NCBI GenBank assembly: GCA_018711275.1
Contig: DVIN01000077.1
Coordinates: 1 to 35,371, forward strand
Direction of reading: 5' to 3'
Origin: Candidatus Pullilachnospira intestinigallinarum
GTDB lineage: Bacteria > Bacillota > Clostridia > Lachnospirales > Lachnospiraceae
Length of the DNA: 35,371 bases
The notes below the pieces were generated by a model. It had not been told where the DNA came from. It saw only the letters and a list, made by a program, of their open reading frames with translations, and did no database searches. A program made the translations under genes and the position numbers. The stretch's first letter is position 1. Each line of letters opens with the position of its first letter. Below are positions 7,704 to 14,690 of this stretch, in pieces.

Positions 7704-8537
7704 ATGAAAGTAGGAGTATTGATTGAACTCTTCAAAGACACAGATATTGACGCGCGTTTTGCCGAGCTGCGCTCCATGGGGATGGAGAGCTGCCAGCTGG
7801 TATGCTGGGACAGAGAGATCCTTCATGACGACAGCGTTGCGGAGGCGGTGAACGCCGCCGTGGAAAAGCATCAGGTGCATATCACCGCTTTCTGGTGCGG
7901 CTGGGAAGGCCGCCGGGTGTGGGATTTCTATGAGGGACAGCTGACGCTGGGCCTTGTTCCCGCCGATTACCGGGTGGAGCGGCTGAAAATGCTGATGGAG
8001 GGATCGGATTTCGCAAAGAAGATTCATGCCACGGATTTTGCCACCCATGTGGGCTATATGCCGGAAAATCCCTACGATCCCAATTATCAGGGTGTACTGA
8101 CCGCTTGTAAGGCTATTGTGGAAAAATGCCGCGAGAATGGTCAGAACTTCCTCTTTGAGACCGGTCAGGAGACTCCTGTGACCCTGAAACGTGCCATCCA
8201 GGATATCGAGAAGGATCTGGGCCCCGGAAACGTAGGCATCAATCTGGATCCGGCCAACCTGATCATGTACGGCAAAGCCAATCCGGTGGACGCGCTGGAG
8301 GTATTTGGCGAGTATGTGCGGGGCATCCATGGAAAAGACGGACTGTACCCCACCGACGGTTACCAGCTGGGCAAAGAAGTTCCGCTGGGACAGGGAAAGG
8401 TAAATTATCCGGCATTTGTCGCAAAACTGAAAGAGGTGGGCTACCAGGGAGATATCACCATAGAGCGGGAGATCTCCGGGGAAGAGCAGAAAAAAGATAT
8501 TATCATGGCTAAAAAGATTCTGGATGAACTGATCTGA
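7704..8537 (+). CDS. Sugar phosphate isomerase/epimerase (TIM-barrel, AP-endonuclease-2 fold)
   Basis: 277 residues, ATG at 7704 with TAGGAGG upstream. The sequence has the hallmarks of the xylose-isomerase-like TIM-barrel family: ATHVGYMPENP, the metal-ligand strands FLFETGQE and GINLDPANL, VRGIHGKDGLYP with His, and ITIEREISG near the end. Members isomerise or epimerise ketoses, inosose or similar compounds with a divalent metal. It follows the permease by 50 bases and ends at a strong terminator, closing the oxidoreductase-uptake-isomerase unit. The exact substrate is unknown. Confidence 0.9.
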   Translation: MKVGVLIELFKDTDIDARFAELRSMGMESCQLVCWDREILHDDSVAEAVNAAVEKHQVHITAFWCGWEGRRVWDFYEGQLTLGLVPADYRVERLKMLMEGSDFAKKIHATDFATHVGYMPENPYDPNYQGVLTACKAIVEKCRENGQNFLFETGQETPVTLKRAIQDIEKDLGPGNVGINLDPANLIMYGKANPVDALEVFGEYVRGIHGKDGLYPTDGYQLGKEVPLGQGKVNYPAFVAKLKEVGYQGDITIEREISGEEQKKDIIMAKKILDELI

Positions 8538-8550
8538 GAAACGTGTGATG

Positions 8551-8592
8551 AAAACCTCCGGCAGGGGAGATGCGCCCTCTGCCGGAGGTTTT
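8551..8592 (+). terminator. Intrinsic terminator after the isomerase gene
   Basis: A perfect 14-bp stem, AAAACCTCCGGCAG (8551-8564) with CTGCCGGAGGTTTT (8579-8592), closes 14 bases after the stop codon. The U-tail is short (TTTTGT). Confidence 0.85.
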
Positions 8593-8616
8593 GTACGCTT
8601 AAATTGACGAACCATC

Positions 8617-8730
8617 ATGGCCATACGGCCGGAAAGTGAGGAAACCCCACAGGGGGGTACCTTTATGGCCATATGGCCGGAAAGTGAGGAAACCCCACAG
8701 GGGGATACCTTTATGGCCATTCGGCCAGGA
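8617..8730. repeat. 48-bp tandem repeat, two full copies and a partial third
   Basis: Copy 1 is 8617-8664, copy 2 is 8665-8712, and a third begins at 8713 and diverges after about 14 bases. Copies 1 and 2 differ at two positions. Each contains a near-palindrome GGCCATAYGGCC and a second short stem ACCCC/GGGGT. The unit is 16 codons long and free of stops in one frame, but no ribosome-binding site precedes it. The array ends within 13 bases of the AAGGAGG site of the creatininase-like gene, so it is part of that gene's leader. Confidence 0.85.
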
Positions 8731-8741
8731 AGGAGGAAATT

Positions 8742-9476
8742 ATGACAGAAAAAGTATTGTATGAAGAACTTTGCCCGACGGAATTTCAGGAGCGGCTGGC
8801 GGACTATCCGGCGGCGTATCTGCCGCTGGGGACGCTGGAATGGCATGGGCCGCATCTTCCGCTGGGGGCGGACGGGATTCAGTCCCAGGAATTGTTTGTC
8901 CGGGTGGCCCGCAGGGTGGGCGGCATTGTTCTGCCCAAGCTGTTTTTGGGGCCGGACCGGTTTTACCATGACCCGGAAAGGGAGCTGTACGGGATGGATC
9001 TGTATACGGGCGGTACCATCATTCCTTATCCCATGCAGCAGCTGCCGGGAAGTGCCTACTGGCTGCCGGATGAGGAGTACCGGACCATGATTCTGCGGAT
9101 CGGAGCCAATCTTTCCCGGGCGGGCTTCCGGGTGCTGGTTGCCCATGGCCATGGGCCTTCCACCCATCAGTTTGCCGCCCTGGAAGAGGAGATGAAGGAG
9201 CGGTACGGCCTGATCTGCTTTACAGCCTTTGATGTACTGGAAAATACGCCGCTGCGTTATCAGAACGACCACGCGGCGGCCAATGAAACCTCCATTACCA
9301 TGGCGGTGCGGCCCGAACTGGTGCAGATGGAGCGGTTCGCGGCCGGGGAGGAGCCGGTGGCCATGGCGGGGGAGGATCCCCGAATCCATGCTTCGGCGGA
9401 TTATGGAAGGAAGATCCTGGAGATAAACATCGACGCCATATGCAGCAAAGTGGAAGAGATCCTGAAGAAGAAATAA
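8742..9476 (+). CDS. Creatininase family amidohydrolase
   Basis: 244 residues, ATG at 8742 behind AAGGAGG. Family motifs: LPLGTLEWHGPHLPLGADG, carrying the Glu, His and Asp metal ligands, VAHGHGPSTHQ, and DHAAANETS with the later metal-binding Glu. Known relatives are creatininase and MftE-type and riboflavin-pathway (ArfB) amidohydrolases; sugar-cluster members are poorly characterised. It lies behind a terminator and a tandem repeat, so probably has its own expression. Its place beside sugar genes suggests hydrolysis of a cyclic amide or lactone-like intermediate, which is speculation. Confidence 0.88.
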   Translation: MTEKVLYEELCPTEFQERLADYPAAYLPLGTLEWHGPHLPLGADGIQSQELFVRVARRVGGIVLPKLFLGPDRFYHDPERELYGMDLYTGGTIIPYPMQQLPGSAYWLPDEEYRTMILRIGANLSRAGFRVLVAHGHGPSTHQFAALEEEMKERYGLICFTAFDVLENTPLRYQNDHAAANETSITMAVRPELVQMERFAAGEEPVAMAGEDPRIHASADYGRKILEINIDAICSKVEEILKKK

Positions 9477-9478
9477 CT

Positions 9479-9506
9479 TTTCAGAAGGATTTCCATAAGA
9501 TATAAT
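9479..9506 (+). promoter_or_regulatory. Possible promoter of the histidine kinase pseudogene
   Basis: TATAAT at 9501-9506 with TTTCAG (9479-9484) 16 bases upstream. It directly follows the creatininase stop codon and lies about 60 bases before the kinase start. Confidence 0.4.
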
Positions 9507-9567
9507 AGGAACGGCTGCGGCGCAGAACGCTGCTTCTCAGAATCCTTTTACCAGGAGACCGGCGATT

Positions 9568-10594
9568 ATGGAATATACCTTGTGGAATGTTATATTATTG
9601 AATATCCCCCTCGTTCTGGCGGAATATGTCTGCTGCATGATACTGACCCGGGGACTGACAAAATGCAGGCCCCAGGGGAAGGCGGCGGTGCTGATGCTGC
9701 TTCCCTACAGCCTTCTGCTGATTCTGCCCTCGTCTGTGTTTTATCTGCATGACCTGTTTGGGGAGGTGTCCGCTTTGCTGGCGCTCAGTCTGCTGGAAAC
9801 AGCGGGATGGACAGTTACCCTGCGGGCCGTCTGGAAGAAATCCTGGAAATGGTCGCTGATTACAGGGGCAATGGTGGTATTTCTGTATGGCATCACGGAT
9901 GAGATGGGAGGATTTTTCCTCACCCGCAATTTTGACCTGAAAAATCCCGCCGGTCTGGCGGCTTATATGGGCAGCAGCATCCTGGGGATCCTTTTCTTTG
10001 GGGCACTGGTGGCGATGCTTCTGGCAAAATGCCGTCTGTCAGAAGCATACAATGGCTTTCTGGAACAGGAGACGTCGTTTTGGGGCTGGAAGGCCGTCAT
10101 CATACTGCTGCCGTACCTCAAAATTCTGTGTGTGGAAGCGGTTAACGAACGGCTGATTTTAAACAACAGCAACCCCATGATTTCCCTTTTGTTTCTGCTG
10201 CTGGTTCTGGGTGTCCTGAACTATGCGTTGCAAAGTGACGCACAGAAAAAAACAGCTGGGACAGCAACAAGTCAGTCTGGAACAGCAGAAGCTTTATATC
10301 CGGAATCTGGAGAGCGTACAGCAGGATGTGCGGATTTTCCGCCATGATTTTAAAAACCGCATGGCAGGGATCCGGCTCCGGGCAGACGAAGGAGATCTGG
10401 AGGCGGTGCAGGAGTTTCTGGCGGAAGTGACAGGGGATTTTGAGAAAAAGGTGGGCGAAAAAATTTTTCAGGCCAGTCAGATGGGAAATATACAGATTAT
10501 GGAGCTGAAGGGACTGCTTGTCTTTGTCAACGGAGAAACGTGTCTGTTTTCAAGAAAAGCGAAAAAAGAACTGTTGGAACTGCTGGGTGACTGA
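9568..10594 (+). pseudogene. AgrC/GHKL-like sensor histidine kinase, frameshifted and truncated
   Basis: ATG at 9568 with AGGAGA upstream. The first frame encodes about six hydrophobic helices, then leaves the family sequence at an A7 run (10246-10252); the next frame carries on with a coiled linker and the phospho-acceptor box FRHDFKNRMAGI (about 10338-10375) and ELKGLL. With six A's the two parts join as SDAQKKQLGQQQ, so one extra A explains the frameshift. After ELKGLL the family sequence stops: there is no GHKL ATPase domain, and the tail VFVNGETCLFSRKAKKELLE instead looks faintly like the DNA-binding segment of SARP-type response regulators, ending at 10594. This points to both an insertion and a deletion fusion. 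It cannot be an active kinase. Confidence 0.8.
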
Positions 10595-10701
10595 AAAATG
10601 GGACTTTTCAGGCACCAGACGGACCGTCTGGGCAGAATTGCTCTCTGAACTGATGCGATATGTGATAATAACAGTATCATCGAATCAGGGAGGAGACAAA
10701 G

Positions 10702-11145
10702 ATGGCCTAAGAAGCAAAGGTATGGGAAATTATCAGGGAAGCAGGGTATGAGCCTCTGGAAAACCGGTGTATTGTGGTGTCTTACGCACCTGAAAATCTC
10801 AGCGACGCGATTGTGAAGTTTCTGGGAGTGAGTACGGAATTTTTCGTGCTGCAGATCTGCCGCGGGGAGCTGGTGCTGGTTCCCTTTGGAAAACTGGACT
10901 GGGGGCTGAAAAAAGAGGTTACCCTGGCGATTCCCTTTTCCAAAATCCGGGATGTGGAGATGAAAAAGGCAGGGCTGAACGATTATCTGACCATCCGGAC
11001 AGAGGAGGATGTGATCACGCTGTCCATTCAGCAGAAAGAACTGAGCTTCCTGAGAAGCTCAGGAATTCTGGGAGGAAGCTGGCATGGAGAAAATATGGAT
11101 GAGACAATAAAGATGCTTCAGGAGCTGCCCAAAGGGCAGAAGTGA
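10702..11145 (+). pseudogene. Conserved-looking small protein with a stop at codon 3
   Basis: A perfect GGGAGGAG site (10688-10695) precedes ATG GCC TAA at 10702-10710. The same frame then runs open for 144 codons (EAKVWEIIREAGYEPLENRC onward) to 11145. A single change in codon 3 (CAA, GAA or AAA to TAA) explains this; a GTG at 10774 lacks a ribosome-binding site. The protein is soluble and has a strand-rich centre (VTLAIPFSKIRDVEM, YLTIRTEEDVITLSI) resembling a small PH-like fold. I do not recognise a named family. It lies between the remnants of a kinase and its regulator. Confidence 0.65.
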
Positions 11146-11147
11146 GG

Positions 11148-11186
11148 GAAATCCCCGTCGGGTTTTTGTGAACCGGCGGGGATTTC
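11148..11186 (+). terminator. Intrinsic terminator
   Basis: GAAATCCCCGTCGG (11148-11161) pairs with CCGGCGGGGATTTC (11173-11186), 14 bp with one G-U pair, three bases after the stop codon of the small protein. Confidence 0.8.
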
Positions 11187-11290
11187 TTCGTACTATCAAA
11201 ACATACAGGAAAGCAGGTCAAAAATCGATGAAAAATTAACAGAACATCCTGGTAAATCTGATGTATACAGATATCCCCCGATTTCCCGTC

Positions 11291-11319
11291 TTGTGTTCTG
11301 CGGACAAATGAAATATAAT
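11291..11319 (+). promoter_or_regulatory. Promoter of the response regulator remnant
   Basis: TTGTGT (11291-11296) and TATAAT (11314-11319) are exactly 17 bases apart, about 110 bases before the ATG at 11429. An inverted repeat ATCTG-N7-CAGAT lies upstream at about 11257-11273. Confidence 0.6.
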
Positions 11320-11428
11320 GAACAAGGTTGTCAAAAGTACGGATACGAACTGCATGGGACTGAAAGACAGCCTCGGAAAACCGGTGCGTATCCTCCTGGC
11401 AGCAGACCGAAGGAAAGCAGGTAAACCG

Positions 11429-11767
11429 ATGTTACACATAGCAATCTGTGACGATGAAAAAGACTTTGTTCGGTATATGATTGATCTTTTGAACCGGTAC
11501 GGCCAAGAAACGGGACGGGACATAAAGATTACCCCTTATTATGACGGCATGGAGCTGATTGGGAAATATGATACGTCCATTGATCTGATTTTTCTTGATA
11601 TTCAGATGCGGCTGGTAAACGCTCTGCGGGCCGCCGGGCGTATCCGTCAGATGGATGAAAATGTGGGAATTATCTTTCTGACAACTCTGACACAGTATGG
11701 CCTTGAAGGGTATAAGTATCAGGCTGCCAAGCAAAGCATCGTGGAAAGACTGCGGGCAGCGGATTGA
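11429..11767 (+). pseudogene. LytTR-family response regulator, receiver domain only
   Basis: 112 residues from ATG at 11429. MLHIAICDDE carries the acidic pocket, LIFLDIQM the phospho-acceptor Asp, IIFLTTLTQYGLEGYKYQAA the switch region with Thr and Tyr. AgrA/LytTR-type regulators are about 240 residues and continue with a Lys-Pro turn and the DNA-binding domain; here the family sequence ends after KYQAA and a foreign tail KQSIVERLRAAD leads to a stop. The DNA-binding half is gone, probably by a deletion that joined it to the end of another gene. Together with the kinase remnant at 9568 it was presumably one sensing system. Confidence 0.8.
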
Positions 11768-11796
11768 CGAATGATTCAGGGCAGCCGGAATTCTTG

Positions 11797-11813
11797 CATA
11801 AGTTTTACTTATG
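11797..11813. promoter_or_regulatory. Palindromic operator-like site upstream of aldo/keto reductase
   Basis: CATAAGT-TTT-ACTTATG is a perfect 7-bp inverted repeat with a three-base centre, 98 bases before the aldo/keto reductase start and just after TTGCAT. The size fits a dimeric repressor or MerR-type activator site, but no adjacent regulator gene is intact. Confidence 0.45.
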
Positions 11814-11910
11814 AACATTGCGTATATCTCAGATTGAAAGAGAAAGGGCAGAGCTGTAAAATAGAGACAGAAGGTCTGATACTGAAAACGATGCAGAGGA
11901 GGAGTAAGCG

Positions 11911-13065
11911 ATGACGCAGGAAACGAAAGTGGATTTTGGATTTGGGTGTATGAGGCTGCCGGTACTGGAGGCGGATCAGCCGGATTCGTTTGATTATGAA
12001 AAAATCGAAAGCCTTTTTGATGCCTTCCTGGAAAAGGGATTTACTTATTTTGACACGGCATATACTTACCATGGTTACCATGCGGAGGAGGCAGTGCGGA
12101 AGACACTGGTGGAGCGTCATCCCAGGGACAGCTTCCGGCTGGCGACAAAGATGCCTCTGCGGGACTTTAAGGACGCGGAAGATCTGGAAAACATTTTTCA
12201 GGAGCAGCTTGGTCACTGCGGGGTAGAATATTTTGATTATTATCTGCTCCATAATATGGGCACCAATGTCTATGAAAAGTGCAAAAAATACGATGCCTTT
12301 GGATTTGTGGCGAAGAAAAAGGCGGAGGGCAGGATCCGGCAGGTGGGAATGTCCTTCCATGATATGCCGGAACTTCTGGAGGAAATTCTGTCACAGTATG
12401 GGGAAGTGCTGGATTTTATACAGCTGCAGATCAATTATATGGACTGGGAGCAGCCCAATGTACAGGCGCGCCGCTGCCTGGAGGTGGCCCGCAGGTATGG
12501 AAAGCCCGTCACGGTCATGGAACCCTGCAAGGGAGGAACGCTGGTAAATCTTCCGGAAGAAGCTGAAGCGCTCCTGAAAAAGACCCGGCCGCAGGCTTCC
12601 AATGCTTCCTGGGCCATGCGGTTTGCCGCCAGCCAGGAGGGCGTCACCAGAGTGCTCTCCGGTATGAACAGCATGGAGCAGGTGGAAGATAACACCGGTG
12701 TTTTCCTGAATTTTGAGCCGATTTCAGAGGAAGAACAGAAAGTCATCGATCAGGTGAAGGAGATCATCGAGAAAAATACGCCGGTTCCCTGTACCGGATG
12801 TGCGTACTGCACCCACGGATGTCCAAAACAGATCGCCATCCCGCAATATTTTGCCCTGTACAACAATATTTCCCGGACCACCGGAAGCTTTTCCAGCCAG
12901 AATGTGTACTATCATAATCTTTCCCTGAAACATGGAAAAGCCGGAGACTGTATCGGATGCGGCCAGTGCGAAAAGACCTGTCCCCAGCATCTGCCCATCC
13001 GCCAGTATCTGAAGGATGTGGCGGGAAAATTTGAGGCAGGGTCTTCCTTCCCCACGAGAAGATAA
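11911..13065 (+). CDS. Aldo/keto reductase with C-terminal ferredoxin domain
   Basis: 384 residues, ATG at 11911 behind GAGGAGGAG. Residues 1 to about 285 form the aldo/keto reductase barrel: FDTAYTYHGYHAEE with catalytic Asp and Tyr, LATKMPL with Lys, YYLLHNMG with His, and a late VTRVLSGMNSMEQVEDN. The tail holds two cysteine clusters, CTGCAYCTHGCP and CIGCGQCEKTCP, typical for two [4Fe-4S] clusters. Such proteins are common in anaerobes and may couple carbonyl reduction to ferredoxin; the substrate is unknown. It is monocistronic between the decayed two-component genes and a convergent MATE gene. Confidence 0.92.
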   Translation: MTQETKVDFGFGCMRLPVLEADQPDSFDYEKIESLFDAFLEKGFTYFDTAYTYHGYHAEEAVRKTLVERHPRDSFRLATKMPLRDFKDAEDLENIFQEQLGHCGVEYFDYYLLHNMGTNVYEKCKKYDAFGFVAKKKAEGRIRQVGMSFHDMPELLEEILSQYGEVLDFIQLQINYMDWEQPNVQARRCLEVARRYGKPVTVMEPCKGGTLVNLPEEAEALLKKTRPQASNASWAMRFAASQEGVTRVLSGMNSMEQVEDNTGVFLNFEPISEEEQKVIDQVKEIIEKNTPVPCTGCAYCTHGCPKQIAIPQYFALYNNISRTTGSFSSQNVYYHNLSLKHGKAGDCIGCGQCEKTCPQHLPIRQYLKDVAGKFEAGSSFPTRR

Positions 13066-13097
13066 CATGGACAGAGTCCATTGTCATGAAATGAAAA

Positions 13098-13140
13098 AAT
13101 GGAAGAGAGAAACCGGAAAAAGTGGTATCTCTCTGCCATT
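13098..13140. terminator. Bidirectional terminator between aldo/keto reductase and MATE genes
   Basis: AATGGAAGAGAGA (13098-13110) pairs with TCTCTCTGCCATT (13128-13140) with one mismatch; A-rich bases precede and GTTTTA follows, so it can work in both directions between convergent genes. Confidence 0.6.
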
Positions 13141-13143
13141 GTT

Positions 13144-14502
13144 TTATCTGCCGTTTTTTTCAAAGGCGTGCAGCCAGTCTGATTTCAGAAAATAGATCAG
13201 AAACGTGATGGAACTTAAGGTCCAGGTGATGGGATAGGCCCAGAAGATCACCCGGATATTGGGAATAAAATGCACGGTGACGGTGATGTAGGTAACCCGG
13301 ATCACACACCAGCAGATCAGCATTACAAACATGGGGACCGTGGATTTTCCGGCGCCCCTCAGGATACCTGCCATGCAGTGGGAGAAGGCCAGCAGGAAGT
13401 AAAACAGGGTTACCGTACGGGCCTGGGCCACGCCGTAGGAGATCACCTGCGGATCGCTGTTGAAGCCGGAGATCAGCACCGGCGCCAGCAGATAGATCGC
13501 AATTCCCACCAGCTCCGCGATGGTCAGGGAGCAGGCTACGCCGAACACCGCTCCCTTCTTTGCCCGGTCATATTCCCTGGCGCCCAGGTTCTGGCTGATG
13601 AAGGTGGTCAGCGCCATGGCAAAACAGGTGATGGGAAGAAATCCGAAGCCTTCGATCTTCGCGTAGGAGCCGCAGCCGGCCATGGCCATCTCCCCGAATT
13701 TGTTGATGTTGGACTGTACCACCACGTTGGCCAGGGAGATGATGGAGTTCTGGATCCCGGAGGGCAGACCATTGGAAATAATCTGTCCCAGCATGGTCCG
13801 GTCGATACGGATTTTCCTGAGAGACAGCCGGTATTCCGCAGGGCTCTTCATCAGCTGCCGCAGACAGAGAAGGGCGCTGATAAACTGAGAAATCACGGTG
13901 GCGAATGCCGCAGATCCCACTCCCATGTGAAATACCGCCACAAACAGCAGATCGAGAACCACGTTCACCATGGAGGAAATGATCAGATAAATCAGCGGAT
14001 GACGGCTGTCTCCCACGGACTGCAGGATTCCCACCAGGAAATTGTACATGACAAAGGCCAGGGAACCGCTGAAATACACCCGGAAGTAAACCACGGAATT
14101 TGGCAGCACATTCTCGGGAGTTCCCATCAGAACCAGAATCTGGGGTGCTGCCAGAATGCCGATAAAGGTCAGGGCAATTCCACAGAGAATACCCAGGGCA
14201 GCGATGGTATGGATCACCCGCTGCACGGCATCATATTTTTTCGCGCCGTAATATTTTGCCACCACCACGCCCGCGCCCACGGCGATGCCATTGAAAAAGC
14301 CCACCATCAGAAAGATCAGGTTTCCTGAAGAACTGACGGCGGCCAGCGCGTTGCTGCCCAGGAAATTTCCCACGATCAGGGAGTCGGCGGTATTGTAAAG
14401 CTGCTGAAAAAGATTGCCCAGAAAAAGAGGGATGGCGAAAGCCACAAGACGGCGCCAGATGGGTCCCTCTGTCATAAGTACTGCAGAAGAATGGGTTTTC
14501 AT
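13144..14502 (-). CDS. MATE family multidrug/metabolite exporter
   Basis: 452 residues, ATG at 14502 with CCGGAGG upstream. It has about twelve hydrophobic helices in two similar halves. The first helix region reads FAIPLFLGNLFQQLYNTADS, the MATE signature, followed by SLIVGNFLGSNALAAVSS; the second half shows GLPSGIQNSIISLANVVVQS. These integral membrane proteins export cationic or toxic compounds in exchange for Na+ or H+. The gene has its own promoter and a structured leader (14527-14574), suggesting regulated expression. The substrate is unknown. Confidence 0.95.
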   Translation of the reverse strand: MKTHSSAVLMTEGPIWRRLVAFAIPLFLGNLFQQLYNTADSLIVGNFLGSNALAAVSSSGNLIFLMVGFFNGIAVGAGVVVAKYYGAKKYDAVQRVIHTIAALGILCGIALTFIGILAAPQILVLMGTPENVLPNSVVYFRVYFSGSLAFVMYNFLVGILQSVGDSRHPLIYLIISSMVNVVLDLLFVAVFHMGVGSAAFATVISQFISALLCLRQLMKSPAEYRLSLRKIRIDRTMLGQIISNGLPSGIQNSIISLANVVVQSNINKFGEMAMAGCGSYAKIEGFGFLPITCFAMALTTFISQNLGAREYDRAKKGAVFGVACSLTIAELVGIAIYLLAPVLISGFNSDPQVISYGVAQARTVTLFYFLLAFSHCMAGILRGAGKSTVPMFVMLICWCVIRVTYITVTVHFIPNIRVIFWAYPITWTLSSITFLIYFLKSDWLHAFEKNGR

Positions 14503-14526
14503 ATGTAAAATGCCTCCGGAATCTGA

Positions 14527-14574
14527 CCGCCCGAAAAAATATCCCTGCCGTTGGGCGGGATACTTTCCGGGCGG
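14527..14574 (-). promoter_or_regulatory. Structured leader RNA of the MATE gene
   Basis: On the minus strand CCGCCCG (14568-14574) pairs with CGGGCGG (14527-14533). Inside, after GAAAG, TATCCC-GCC pairs with GGC-A-GGGATA around a four-base loop, leaving an internal loop GAAAG opposite a T6 run. The Shine-Dalgarno site follows 9 bases later. It is compact and strong enough to be a cis-regulatory RNA, but I do not recognise a riboswitch class. Confidence 0.5.
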
Positions 14575-14591
14575 ATATTTTTCTATCTCTC

Positions 14592-14620
14592 AGTATAGAA
14601 GTATCCCGGGAAAAAAGCAA
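14592..14620 (-). promoter_or_regulatory. Promoter of the MATE gene
   Basis: Minus-strand TTGCTT (14615-14620) and TATACT (14592-14597) with a 17-base spacer. Transcription would start near 14585, just before the leader hairpin. Confidence 0.65.
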
Positions 14621-14642
14621 GAGGGGAATTGGGAGGTTGGAA

Positions 14643-14690
14643 GATCAGGGGTAACAGTTCAGCCTTCCGGCTTCACTGTAACGATCAGGG
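14643..14690. mobile_element. 32-bp palindromic mini-element with 8-bp target duplication, copy 2
   Basis: Core 14651-14682 starts GTAACAGTTCAGCC and ends GGCTTCACTGTAAC; it matches copy 1 (2346-2377) at 28 of 32 positions. It is flanked by the identical octamer GATCAGGG (14643-14650 and 14683-14690). The right-hand octamer contains the stop codon of the Rpn-family gene, so the element landed on that stop and the duplication rebuilt it. Its octamer is unrelated to that of copy 1, as expected for target-site duplications. Confidence 0.75.

Noticed and set aside
8617..8712. CRISPR-like array
   Set aside because: The units abut directly, with no variable spacers and no cas genes.
8617..8744. 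Small ORF through the 48-bp repeat, ending in ATGA overlap with the creatininase-like gene
   Set aside because: No ribosome-binding site before its ATG, and the repeat explains the open frame; mentioned as a repeat property instead.
10245..10253. A AAA AAC as a programmed -1 frameshift site in the kinase gene
   Set aside because: Restoring the kinase needs a +1 shift (one base skipped), not -1, and the protein is truncated afterwards anyway, so a one-base insertion is the simpler reading.
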